Positions 29,826 to 40,898 of a stretch of 64,000 nt of DNA are shown here, in pieces. The translations under genes were made by a program, and so were the position numbers. The notes under the pieces were generated by a model, which worked only from the letters and a program-made list of their open reading frames with translations, did no database searches and was not told where the DNA came from. Origin of the DNA: Lepas anatifera (lineage: Eukaryota > Arthropoda > Thecostraca > Lepadidae); contig JAOTON010002271.1 in assembly GCA_034440635.1 (NCBI GenBank), positions 620,001 through 684,000 on the forward strand, read 5' to 3'. The number at the start of each line of letters is the position of its first letter. The first letter of the stretch is position 1.

Positions 29826-31160
29826 CATGTTGGCTGAAATGGGGATGACATTGTTGTAGCGCTTGAACCAAGTCGCGGACACAATACAGTTGCAGGCAGG
29901 GAAGTGGCACATTCCAACAGAAAACATGTTTCGAAGTGCTTGTTAACTCTGAGGTGGATGCTGAGGCGTGCGGGGGGGGAGGGGCTCAGTGAGCAGGTTT
30001 GCCAACACGCCATGGTCTTGTCCAGATTATCCTTGCTTGAACCATCAACCTCTTCCCTCCTCCGGTCCGTAAAACTTAGACTCCTCAGCATTATCCAGCC
30101 TCTCTCTCACTTCCTAATATGTGAGTAGGTTTTAATCACATTCACACAAATACGGAAGTGTTTCAAGTGCAGCCGCGGTTGATGTGAAGAGATCAAGACT
30201 GGAAGGAGATGGTGGGGCTCACGGGCCTCACGATGGACATTCTAAATCTCTGGTGCAGAGCTGTGGCCATCGGAACGTCCCCGTCCTGGAAGAGGTCGCG
30301 GAACCTTACCTCGAAGTTAGTTTTGCGCTTTATATCATTCAGCAGGACATCCATGACATTGTGTGCGTATGTTTCAGTAATTCGAATAAGGTTAAGTTGT
30401 CTTAGACATCTGCTGAATAGTACTTGCACTGAGCACGTTTTAAACATGACGCTCTATGAGAGAAAGGGCTTAGAAAATATATCAAACAATTCGCTATAAC
30501 TGATGGCACTAAAATCGGCGACTTTGATAACGTGAATTACATTATCGATGCAGGATTATTGCAGACTTGGAAAATTTATTGGCGATAACCACTTCGATAA
30601 TCGTTACTGGTAAAAGGTATCAATCAAAGCTGCCACCTCTGATCACTCGACATAATTTCTGTGTGATGTCTTTTTCTTCAGCATTTCCCTGAAATATGAG
30701 GAACAAGTGGTAGTATTCAGTCAAATATTTACTCCTGTGCTCGATCTTCCCAACAATCGCTGATAAGCCACAGGCAAATAAAGACACACATTTATGAAAT
30801 ATAAGTCAGCACTACTAATGATGAGCATGTTAAGTAACATACTAAAAAAGTACATGAGTAAATTAAAGCTATTACTTCAGCTTGAATGTGGACAAGAATA
30901 TTATTAATCAGCAGTCTTAGTTCTGAAGTAACCTAACCATGCCCGTGCGCCTCCAATATAAGCGATTTTAAACTTCTAGCCAAAACACATCGACATCGGT
31001 GTCGGCGGGCCACTGGTATCCGATGTCAAACTAATGGGACATGACAGCGAAACACAGGAACATCTGCAGGGTTAACAATATTCCAATATCCCAAACAAGT
31101 TTTTCTTCCATGGTGTGTGCAAGTTATCACTTTTGGTGAACCAATTCAGTGTACTTTCCG
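29826..31160. other. Intergenic, no gene seen
   Basis: Overlapping short open frames on both strands near 29810-30500, none recognisable. The rest is AT-rich. Confidence 0.4.
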
Positions 31161-31387
31161 GCATAGGCGGAGATAGGGGCAAAGAGGCACTTTCCCTCCC
31201 TTCGATCGATCCTCGGCGCCTCCCCCTCTTGAAATGTCGCTTTCCAGCCCCTCCCCCTTCCCCAGGATGCGAGTACCTATGCCCACGATAGGATTTGGAG
31301 CGCACCTGATAGGCTTTGCCGTCCAAAAGTGGCTCATGGCGCCTCCCCTCTCCCCTCCCCCGATTAGCAATCCTGGACCCATTATGC
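31161..31387 (+). mobile_element. MITE family M2, copy 2
   Basis: Shares the M2 blocks ('CCTCGGCGCC', 'CACGATAGGATTTGG', 'AAAAGTGG', 'CGATTAGCAATCCTGGA') with 15529-15819. Termini are eroded. Confidence 0.7.
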
Positions 31388-32600
31388 TTTCAAGAATCTT
31401 GCTCAACATCATGAAGTTATAAAATACTGTTTCCAGAAATTTATGACATGACATAAATGACATAAGAACCCTCAGTGAATATCCACTTCAGAAAGACAGC
31501 ATCAGTCAAAATCTCGTTTGAGATAATAATTGGATCCTGACACATACAAAAACTCGTGAGCTTCGTTGCAGCCTGGAAGAAGTAATATAGAACTTAAATC
31601 TGATCACATCGAAAGTAGAGAAGGGCTAAATTTGGTTATTAATCAATAAGATCTTCACTTTGTCCCTTCATTATCTAGCTCACAGAATGAACTCTGAAAT
31701 CAGCATAGTTCACTGACTTTAAGTTGGTTCTTGAGCTCCCGATCCATTGAGTTCTGAGCTATCGAACAGCTGAAACAGCAATGTCACACAATGCACCAGC
31801 CACGCCCACTGGATAAGTTATTTACATGCGCGAATCTCCCAAACCTATTCTCACAGCACATTTTTTTCGCATCGCTTAGTTCCTTGCACTTGGAAAAAAA
31901 CACTTCTATCCACCATAGTTCACACTGTGATGCCATTTTCACTCTTTGACGTAAACTGCTGGATAAACACTCACAACTCCTTCAGACAAGCATTCAAACC
32001 GACTGGTCGAATTCACTCAGCCCACCCGCTCGAAAGTACACCTCAGCACAGCGTCGGAGCGCGCTGGTGCATTGCCGTGGCACACACGTGCCCTGTTCCG
32101 ACTCTTTGTGCCGCACTAATGTGATTTGTTGGGTGAGATCACGCACCCACCTGTCAGGCCGTATCTCACTGACACGTCAGCAGCGCGTCAACAGCGTCCA
32201 ACGTCTGTCCCCAGCTCGACGTCCGCCGCTCCCCCTCCGCTCCAACAGCCCCAACTGTCTGCCACTGGGCGTTCGCTCGAATCAAACTTTAATTACAATA
32301 ATTCGGCAACAGTGTGCAAGCGTCGCTTCTTGGCCTCGCTCAGCGAGCCCGCGCATTCGGAAAGTTTGTAGATGAAATGGTCCATCGTTCGGGCGTTTTG
32401 GGCGGTGAGGTCAGAGACATAGGATGAATGGACAACAACTATCATTGGAAATGACCTCTCTCATACAATTGGTCAGAGATAATGTGTCGTTATATCTACC
32501 GTTTAGATCCGCTTTTTAGCCGAGTGTGTGCAAGTCGGTCAGCAAGATGTCACGCTCGCACCAAGTTAGCTCGTAACTTGAGCATTTTCTCGCTCGCAGG
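31388..32600. other. Intergenic, GC-rich patch at 31980-32260
   Basis: No supported gene. 32010-32260 is richer in CG dinucleotides than its surroundings and could mark a promoter or untranslated exon, but there is no motif to confirm it. Confidence 0.35.
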
Positions 32601-32811
32601 ACCGTACGGAAAATACTGCAGTACTCCAGCTTCAGCATTGGAAGCTATTTGGACAATTTCGGAGATGCGTCACCCGCATCGCTCGTCCTGAGAGAGTTAC
32701 AGCGGCGCGCTTGGGCGGAGATCAGTGGTCGCCCGTCCAGTGCCAGGGGTATCACCGCCGCAGACACCACCCCGGCCAGCACAGGCTCAGCAGCAGCCAC
32801 AGATGCGGAGG
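32601..32811 (+). CDS. Candidate exon (unidentified)
   Basis: A strong acceptor (ATTTTCTCGCTCGCAG) ends at 32600, and GCGGAG|GTGATG gives a donor at 32811/32812. The interval is open in one frame, with the reading YSSFSIGSYLDNFGDASP near its start and a Ser/Ala/Thr-rich end. It has higher GC and CpG than the flanks, as expected for coding DNA. If the donor is not used, the frame stops at TGA 32892-32894. I do not recognise the product. Confidence 0.3.
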
Positions 32812-32959
32812 TGATGACGTCACTGGTTCAGAGCCGCTCCGCCGCTGAATCGCCGCTGTTTTGTCACCTGAAACACAGGCCAGAGGGCTGCTGAAACTGA
32901 CGAGAGAAAAGAGAGGGAGAGATAGAGCTCATAAGCTGGATAAGCTCATTATGTAATAT

Positions 32960-33035
32960 ACAGTGTGTACCTGTGTACCGTTGGATACACAGTGTGTACC
33001 CAACCATACATAGACGCACACTATGTACACAGGCT
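32960..33035. repeat. Imperfect TGTGTACC / TACACAGT repeats
   Basis: Short interspersed direct and inverted copies of GTGTAC and ATACACAG in ~75 bp, low-complexity sequence capable of folding back. Confidence 0.5.
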
Positions 33036-33464
33036 AGTAGCAGGAGTGTGTGTTCCTGTGGTAGGTACCGCTTGATCATTTTGGTCTATTCTTTTCATGA
33101 AAATAAAACATTACCGTGCACTTATCCAAATACCCTCCCTGAGATAATCCCAGAAGGCTCAGTCATTTTTCCTCTGCGAGACCTGGAACCAAGACGATCC
33201 AATTTAACGTAGGCAGATAAAGTTACAATAAGGCATTTCACTCATTTACAAAAAGTTAAATGGTAAAACCCAGCTCCACAACAAACACAAATATATCAAA
33301 TATAACAACTAGCAATTAAAAGTTAGCACCAAAATGGTAGAAGTAAGCTTAAATGAAAAGCTTAACACGCATGACAGGCATCTGAAAATTGATTCTGACC
33401 ATGCTGAATATCAAGGTTCATGCACAGCAAATTCGCGGGTGAGTCCGCCCAATAATAATCACTT

Positions 33465-34312
33465 TTAACACGCGCATTGACGGGGGGGCGGGGTACCCGC
33501 CCCCTCGGGTTTTTCGGATAGCAGGAAAACGGCGGAGGGTAGTGCCGCCGTACTTGGCATACCTTTCTCTCATCATTTTTACAACTGCTGTGAAAATTTT
33601 AAGGTTAGGTCATCTCCGGTCAAGTCACCAGTACAGGTCAAGTGACCTGACCTCAAAAAAGTTTACCATAGCATAAGTCGGAACAGGGTGAACTTATCCC
33701 ATTCAAACTCATATCACATAATGGGCCCACCGAGTTCTCTAAAATATGTTCCGGTATTTTTATATCAATGACCTAAGGTCAGGCACGAGCCATGACCTCT
33801 CCATTGGAAATACATGGGAAAAATAGTTTTGACTAAATAACTCAGTAACGGATGTGGATAGAGTGTTTATTTTAGCTGCAATAGACTTGCCTTGTCTTTG
33901 CAGTTATAATGATATGCATTTTATATAATTTGACCTTACCTGACCTCACGTCAAGTCAAATCCTTGAATTGACCTAGCAAGGTCAAATTATATATCATTC
34001 GATCCGGCTTGCTGCGAGGATTCTTACTGTTTAAGCAGTTTTTCTCTGTCTTTACTTCTTCAGTTGTAATGGTCGAAAACCTTAATTTACATGTATCAAG
34101 GTTCATAACGGCATGTTTTGACCTCTTGTGACCTTAAATGTGACCTGAAAAAATGGTTCAAAATATTTTCGATGCAAAAGTGGATGGGCTACCCAACACC
34201 GTTTACCGTTTCTCGCTACCTACCGTGGTTCTCGAGATCTTAGGAGGGGCGGGTACCCGCCCACCCCCGTCAAAGCGAAGGTGGCTCAGACCCCTGCCAA
34301 TGAGCGTGTTAA
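33465..34312. mobile_element. TTAA-bounded element, type T2, copy 1 (848 bp)
   Basis: It begins TTAACACGCGCATTGACGGG and ends near CCAATGAGCGTGTTAA, with subterminal GGGTACCCGCC inverted repeats. It is about 90% like 48370-49209 by eye. Dense TGACCT/AGGTCA words, no coding capacity. Confidence 0.85.
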
Positions 34313-35554
34313 TTACGACCTTGCTGAGCTCCCAGCTACGTTAAAATGAATGCGGCTACTCTGTAATGGGATTTCAGCTGATGTTGTCTTAGCATACAGC
34401 GTACTGAAAAAGCTGCCGCTTGGTATTTGATGCATTTATTGGTATCAAACCTCACTAACTGCAGAGAAATAACTACCGAAAGAGTCGAAATCTTTCCTTC
34501 CAGCCCCGTCCTCCCCAGGCGGTCGCGTACCCATTGTTAACCATGGTAGCGTGACGTGATGCTGACGTCAGCTGGGTGGACAAACCATTCTTGCCTTAGC
34601 CGTCCCAGAGCCTATGAGATTGAGCAAAAGCGGTGAAGGTACCAAGACGAAAGTCCTGAATGGTGTATCATTCTAGGCGTTGCCTGTTCCGAGGCGTTGC
34701 TTCTTCATCACATCGATGATAGTGATAAATATTCGGAATGATAAAATACTATAGCTCCGAGTTATTCTTAGGTCAGAAAAAGTAATTTGGTTTCCCAACG
34801 CAAACCAATTGATGCCCCGAGATGAGAGGAATGTTCCCCCAGAGGCAATTATAGCTTGTGGAGCAGAAGCCTGAGCACATGGCCATTATTCGTCATATTC
34901 CGGTAATAAATGTTTAGTATTTATTGGGGAATATTATTCAAAATTAGCTTTCATGGTCTTCAGGCCATGAAAAATATTTTTAAAGTGTAAAATAATTCCA
35001 AACTTTATAATACGTTTAAATTCTTGGGTGTTGAAATATGTTTTCTTTATAAACATTCCTAGGTAACCTGTGACACTGATTCCAACAAAAAGAAAATTTA
35101 AAATGTGTTGGCAATTTCAGAAGTTATGGGTATATAAATATTTGTCACACTCGTAAAGGTCTTCATGTATAACCCAATACCTCTCATAGTTATGCTCAAT
35201 TGCTTTCAAAATTTGTATTTATAGGTTTTCTGATATTTTCATTCCAAATCTGTGCATGGAATCTAAATTTGATAAAAAATCTAAAGATTAGAAAAGGACC
35301 ACATTTGTTTCCAAAATGTTTGAGCCAAAAATATCAATGATAGTCTGAAACAAATTCAAAAACCAATTTTTTTTCTTCAAATTCCCTAATAATTCTAAAA
35401 TTATAGGTAGATAAAATGTGTCGTGCCGACAAGAGTAAGAACGAATCATTAATTTCTTTAAAACACATAGTTCAATTGCAGTTAAGTTTATTTTTCCACA
35501 TCATAGAACTAAAGTGGCTTGTTTAAAAGTTTTCCAGTTTCAGCTTGATGATAC
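34313..35554. other. Intergenic, AT-rich, no gene seen
   Basis: No open frame of note, no recognisable repeat terminus. Confidence 0.4.
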
Positions 35555-35563
35555 ATGGTGAGT

Positions 35564-35894
35564 TAGGGCTGCCCAATCTACTGGCACCCCCAGGTTTGCA
35601 AAATAGTCCACTAGATTCCTATTATTTGGGGTAAATGCTACTCAGAACTGGTTTTGGTTTCCTCGAGACTCGAAAACTGACCATGCGCAGCGGAGCTGAA
35701 CATAGCTCCTATATCGTACCAATACCCAGTGATGCAGGAGGCCAGAAGAAAAAAGGGGTGAAACCTTTAGCTCAAAAACCAATTGCGATAGAACGATGAT
35801 TTTTGCTTCAAATGAAGGCTTTCTATCCGGTGGTTTGGGCTTACGACAAGTGGCCATTTGGTGATGTCAGTAAATGTCATAATTGTGTATTGGT
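35564..35894 (+). repeat. Left terminal inverted repeat of the 3.3-kb element
   Basis: Matches the first ~330 bp of 14992-15530 and, reversed, 38570-38907. Preceded by ATGGTGAGT. Confidence 0.85.
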
Positions 35895-35925
35895 AGACCA
35901 TGAAACATGGTGTCTTAACTAGACC

Positions 35926-37288
35926 ATGAAACCTATGAACTATCAAATTTATCTGTAAAAAAGATTAGTGCTTTTATACACACGCCCCATTGACTGCGCT
36001 TTATCGAGTACGAATGCGACAAGAAGTTTCACATGTAACACAGTACCAAGTCACAGTCATTCACAAGAAGCATTAATGATTCTCCCTTCAAAATACCTCC
36101 GAGCCAACGACGCCACCAGCACCGCCGGCCTAGATTCTCCGTTAAGATCTCAAATGTTTAATACGTTGCAAACCTTTGGACTTCAACTACCAGTAGTTTT
36201 GTTGGTTAGTGTCTTCTCAGTGAAGCCGACATATACCTTCCAGAACATCTCCATACCCTGCAGCAGTTTTTTTTCTTTTGAGCCTGTCTTTCCTGGTAAG
36301 AATTTGGCAGTATTTTTTATGGTGCAGCAGCACCTCTCACATGTCGTTGGTCACTTTAGCATTCCACACAAACTCCTCAGTTTCCTTGCACTGATGCTTA
36401 TCGCCCCAGAGTTCGGAATCACTCGCCAGTCACTTTTGGTCGACTCCCAGGATGGCAAAAAGCATAAAGGATTTGGAATTGCTCAGGTCAGCTAGTTCGG
36501 TCATGGAGGTGAGCTATTTAAAGCTGGGCTTCTCGAGGGAGTAGTGCTCAGGGCAAGTGTTGGGTAGGCACGACTGGTACACCGTCAAGCCAACCAGCAT
36601 CCTCGCCCACAACCCGCTCTGCAGTACTCCCTCGAGAAACCCAGCTCCATGGACCTCACCTCCATGGCCGAACTGACCCAAGAACTGACGGACCTGTGCG
36701 GCTCCAACTCATTCATGCTCTTCACTATCTTCAAAGTCGATTGCAAGTGGCTGGTGAGGGGTTCCGAACTGTGGGGTGAGGACCAGCAATACAAGGAAAC
36801 AGAGGAGTTTGTGCGGAATGTCAGAGTGGCCAACCACCTGGCCGAGAGGTGCTGCGGTACCATCACAAAGTGCAGCAAGATTCTTACCAGAGAAGACCAT
36901 CTCAGAAAAAAATGCTGAAGGGTGTGGAGAAATTCCAAAAGGTGCATCGCAACTTCACCAACACGGCACTGAACCACAAAATCAACTGGTAGTTGACGTT
37001 CAAAGATTTACACCGTATGAGATGAGATCTGAGATAAGATCACTGTATGACACATGCCATCTAAAGTGAGAATCTAGGCCGGCGGTGCCGGTGGCGTCGG
37101 CGGCTTCGAGGTGCTGTGAAGGGAGGATCATCACCGCTTCTTGCTATTGACTGTGACTTGGTACTGTGTTACACGTGAAGCTTCATTCGTACTCTATGAA
37201 TTGCAGTAAATGAGTGTGTCTATTAAATCGATAGTCTTTTTGCTAAACATATTTGATAGTTTATGGGTTTCATGGTCTAGTTTGGAGT
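35926..37288. repeat. 1.36-kb inverted repeat (palindrome) of a coding fragment
   Basis: 35926-36570 is the diverged reverse complement of about 36600-37288, with a ~30-bp spacer around 36570-36600. Matching landmarks: 'CTAGACCATGAAACC' near 35926 versus its inverse near 37280, 'AACACAGTACCAAGTCACAGTCA' inverted at both ends, and 'CTCGAGGGAGTA' versus 'TACTCCCTCGAG' at the centre. A transcript through it would fold into a very long hairpin. The arms have drifted apart, so the duplication is not recent. Confidence 0.85.
36649..36918 (+). pseudogene. Coding fragment in right arm of palindrome (unidentified)
   Basis: Open from ATG 36649 for 89 codons; the homologous reading continues, after a small frame change near 36900, to about 36993. 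It contains VRVANHLAERC, reminiscent of the 'VN..AERGV.L' motif of uncharacterised TE-associated proteins in arthropods (recollection, unverified). In the left arm the corresponding minus-strand frame (about 36510 downward) is broken by a stop after ~20 codons. No catalytic motif is visible. Probably a captured gene fragment, now non-functional. Confidence 0.4.
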
Positions 37289-37804
37289 ATTGCATAGTGA
37301 TGCAGCGGGCCTAAACAACAGGATGAAACCCTTAGAAGTGAATTCTTAGAAATATCAAATGGATATGATACCTTTAGGAATTCATTGGAACATGGGAAAT
37401 CTTGCTTACTTTCTTCATTTACCGTGCCACGTCGATTTCACGGCTGCTGAAACACGAAACTGTTTTCCACGTCACTATATACCGGAATCTTGCTAAAAAA
37501 TAGTCGCATGATTCCAAACAAGAATCGCAAATGCTAACACCTAGCCATCGATAGTAAAAGTTACCAGAAAGACAATTAGACCAGAAAGTTACCAGAAGAA
37601 AGAAAGCCATCGTTAGCTTTCAGGTTTCTGTGATATTCTGGTCACAGAAATACGGCTCTAGCTAGTCCCAACAACATAGTGAGAACATTTTAATAACGAT
37701 ATGTTTTGAAAATAGCATTCCCACACAAATCACTTTTCTTAAGCTGGCAGAAAATGTACTATCAGGATCAGCTTGAAAATTATAGCAAATAATTGAGAAT
37801 GTGC

Positions 37805-37957
37805 CCTCTATAGTCTGTAAATGGTAGAATCATCAGGTTGGCATCCGGCGACCGAAAACAGGTTATGACGGTTTTAGTCCTAGACTAAAACCGCCATAAT
37901 TTGTTTTCGGTCGCTGGATGCCAACTTTATGATTTTACCATTTAAAGACCGTAGAGG
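37805..37957. repeat. 153-bp foldback (75-bp arms)
   Basis: Arms 37805-37880 and 37882-37957 are close inverse copies centred on GTCCTAGAC (37877-37885). The inner 55 bp match almost perfectly (CATCCGGCGACCGAAAACA versus TGTTTTCGGTCGCTGGATG). It could be a tiny palindromic MITE inside the larger element, or a hairpin-RNA source. Confidence 0.85.
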
Positions 37958-38279
37958 ATCAAGACCTGCGATTTTACACATGTGTATATGTAATACCACG
38001 GAACATGGCACTAGTTGGGGTTGTCAATATGCTCCAAATAAAACACTTTTCCGTATAAATCGCAAGTTTTGCTCAGCTTATTGCTTTTGGTCAGACTTTC
38101 GGCTGTGTAGTGACTTGAACCAATTGTACTGAGCATCGGAGCCATCAAATACCCTCAATATTCTCTGTAATGGAGCTGAAAATGATCGTCAGCAAAGAAA
38201 AATTGTGGTGTTTTCAGGTGACGTGTGTTTAGGAAAGTTTTTTGTTTTGTTTTTATTGCCGGATTAAATTGATGTCTTG

Positions 38280-38368
38280 GATGTCGTGACCGATAGGGAC
38301 TGGGGAGAACCTGGGTTGTTGGGGGAGGGCACCTGTCCCTCATTGGCCCCACCCTGGATCTGCTTATG
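38280..38368 (-). repeat. M2-type remnant beside right terminal repeat
   Basis: Reversed, it reads CCATAAGCAGATCCAGGG...AGGTGCCCTCCCCCAACAACCC, matching the first ~85 bp of 15529-15819. The M2 start therefore adjoins the L1 repeat here too. Confidence 0.65.
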
Positions 38369-38907
38369 GCATTGCCAGCGTGTAGTGACATTTTCATGAC
38401 ATCACTATATTATAATTTGTTGAAATCTGGAATTGAAAATTTATATTTTGTGTTTTGATTCAAACCATTTGACCATCAGTTTTCAATTGAAAAGAAAAGC
38501 ATCATTCTATCGTCATAGGTTCTCAATCAAAAGTGGTTATCACCAATACACAATTTTGATATTTTACTGACATCACTAAACGGCCATTTGTCGTAAGCCC
38601 AATATCGAAAACCAAAATTGCGCGACCTTGCTTGAATCACCCTATAAAAGGCCTTCATTTGAAACAAAAAATCATCGTTCTATCGTAATTGGTTTTTGAC
38701 CTAGATGTTCCACCCAGTTATCTTCTGGCCTCCTGCATCACTGTGTATTGGTACGATATAGGAGCTATGTTCAAACCCGCTGCGCATAGTCAGTTTTCGA
38801 GTCTCGAGGAAACCAAAACCAGTTTCGAGTAGCATTTAGCCCAAATAATGGGAATCTGGTGGACTATTTTGCCAACCTGGGGGTTGTCAGTAAAATGGGC
38901 AGCCCTA
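38369..38907 (-). repeat. Right terminal inverted repeat of the 3.3-kb element
   Basis: Full-length (~540 bp) inverse copy of 14992-15530, ending GGGCAGCCCTA and followed by ATGGTGAGT. Confidence 0.85.
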
Positions 38908-38916
38908 ATGGTGAGT

Positions 38917-39337
38917 GAGTGAATGAAAATTTAACTATACAGGTACTTCCTCCACACAGCATGACATACTGACTGTAAAAATTAAAATTGTGTCCATTGA
39001 AACATTCAAGCTATCAAAGCAAACTTGAGTCTTACTTGCAGGAAGGTAGGTAGGTACCTGAGGTAATGCACGCTTACCTTGGGATGTTACAAAATGTATA
39101 ATAAATCATTTTATCATCCTTCCCCTGTCACCTATTTTGATCATTGATTAGTCAATACCCACTATCCAGCTGAAAGTCCACTCCAGGCCCCACTTTTTAA
39201 ATGTTCTGGAAAAATAACAGGAATTATATGAAATCAGTATAGACCGAGTGCCGCGCGTGGCCGCATCACGTATGCGCCTCCAACCAGTCCCAGTTTCCTT
39301 ACTCTCTCTATTACTACCATGGCCATAATTCTTCTGT
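38917..39337. other. Intergenic, no gene seen
   Basis: Unique-looking AT-rich DNA. Confidence 0.4.
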
Positions 39338-40085
39338 ATTCTGTATTCTGTATTCAGTATTCTGTATTCATAGCACGAGTCCCATCCAATTATTTGGTTT
39401 TTCAGGTATCTTTACAAATTCCATCGTTACACATAGGTATTCACAGATACCACACATTCGTACACCAGGTTTCGTAACGCCTTTGACACACAGGTGACAA
39501 GCAGCACACATAAAATACACGCTATAACTCAGCATACTGTCCAAGTATTATTCAACGTCTAGTTTTCTGTGGAAATACTTCGCTACTGCATTCAACTTTT
39601 GGATCCTAATGATGTCCCTGGGAAGTGTGTTCCAGTGGGCAATAGCCCTGTAAGGAAAGGCACGCTTCGTACTCTCCAGTCAACATCGAGGCAGTTGGAG
39701 CTGGGTGTTTGAGTTTCTAGTCGCCCTTGCGGAGACACTTTCCCTTAGTGGTAGCATTGCTTTTAGGGCTGCTGGAGATTGGTCGACGTGAGCTACCTTA
39801 CACATTTTAAGGAAATCGCGGTCGGCAATACTGGTTTCGATATTATGCCAGCCAAGGCTCCTGAGAGCTGGTGTGATGTGTTGCTTTTTCGAGTGCCGGT
39901 GATAATTCGAGCTCCACAGTTGATGGCCTTTTGCACCTTTCCCAGCTGGGTCTTGGTTGCCCCTCCCCAAGCCGGGAGGCAGTATCCGACATGTGGAAGG
40001 ACATGGGCCTGGATGATTAGATGCAGGGCTTCGGGTGTGAAGTGATGGCGAAATCTGCTAAGAGCCACCAAGAAGTCCACATTTT
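39338..40085 (-). mobile_element. 3' end of a non-LTR retrotransposon (LINE), degenerate
   Basis: On the minus strand 40085-39550 encodes the C-terminal part of a LINE reverse transcriptase: HVLPHVGYCLPAWGG, then GKVQKAINCGARIITG, then HITPALRSLGW, and a terminal W..LP.D....... block. The frame shifts between about 39900 and 39870. A ~200-bp untranslated tail follows, and the element ends in short repeats of GAATACA/GAATACT (39338-39372), like the microsatellite tails of CR1/L2/jockey-type LINEs. The upstream body is absent, a typical 5' truncation. Confidence 0.8.
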
Positions 40086-40587
40086 AACCCGACCTCAAGA
40101 ACAAAGAGTCAAAGCCACAACGTACTGATGAATAACTATCTAAATGTCCAATGATCAAATAGTCCACAAAGTCGGAACAGCTCAAAAGTATCTAAGACAT
40201 AATGTTCACATGACAGAAGACCAGAAATACTGCAGTAGAGGAAGAAAGATAATGTACAGACTCCCCTGCGGCTGAAGATCTTCCCCAACTATGTTGGCAC
40301 GGTCGGAATTTTTCGGACCTCTGGAGTTATTATTGCACACAGCTCACCCAGGGAATAATAATCTAGAACACCAAAAAGGTCGACACAGGTAAATAGATCT
40401 ATTGAGGCCCACAGATCAATGAAATGCATTTTCATTCATGGTAACCATGGTAACAATTTCATTTATAATTGCAACGCATTATTATAGCTATATGTCAGTA
40501 ATAAGCGCTTCCATGTTATGTCACAAAACTATAGAGAAAGGAGTCTACCTCTTGCATCCTCCGATACTTCCCGATACTTTGCTTGGG
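40086..40587. other. Intergenic, no gene seen
   Basis: No recognisable feature. Confidence 0.4.
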
Positions 40588-40772
40588 GCGATGGATGGCT
40601 CAGCGAATAGCCTCAAAAAGCTCTTAAGCCACCGATCCTGGGTTCAAGTTCCGGAAAAGCTTCTGACTAAGTCGATCTGATCCCCCAAATCCCTCCCAAC
40701 AGGGTGAGCGTTGGTAACACCGTATAATCTTAGCATTTGGTGCGTCGCTAAACCCAAACAATTACTATTATC
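40588..40772 (+). mobile_element. tRNA-derived SINE-like element
   Basis: An A-box-like TGGCTCAGCGAATAG (40596-40610) and a good B box GGTTCAAGTTCC (40641-40652) are spaced as in a tRNA promoter. The region between does not fold as an intact tRNA, and a ~110-bp body follows. Single copy in this window. Confidence 0.5.
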
Positions 40773-40858
40773 TCTGATGGTTTCTTTTATGATCTGCTTG
40801 ATTATTGTTTCTACTGACTTGACTCATTATTTTTACCGATGCTTATGAATTGAAGACT

Positions 40859-40864
<6 letters not shown>

Positions 40865-40896
<32 letters not shown>
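40865..40896. repeat. (AT)n microsatellite
   Basis: Perfect AT dinucleotide run of about 32 bp. Confidence 0.95.

Positions 40897-40898
<2 letters not shown>

Larger units (their letters stand above)
35564..38907. mobile_element. Long-TIR (Mutator-like?) element enclosing a giant palindrome
   Basis: The left end (35564-35894) and right end (38369-38907, inverted) are copies of the L1 terminal repeat starting TAGGGCTGCCC. They are flanked by the perfect 9-bp direct repeat ATGGTGAGT (35555-35563 and 38908-38916). Long inverted ends plus a 9-bp duplication are typical of Mutator-like elements; an hAT-type origin (8-bp duplication) is the alternative. The interior has no transposase I can recognise. 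Instead it holds a 1.36-kb palindrome made of two inverted copies of a coding fragment (35926-37288) and a 153-bp foldback (37805-37957), like a gene-fragment-carrying Pack-MULE. The left terminal repeat is shortened. Confidence 0.8.

Noticed and set aside
35968..36495. 175-codon + strand frame over the left palindrome arm
   Set aside because: Lies antisense to the gene fragment whose better frame is seen in the right arm; likely a shadow.
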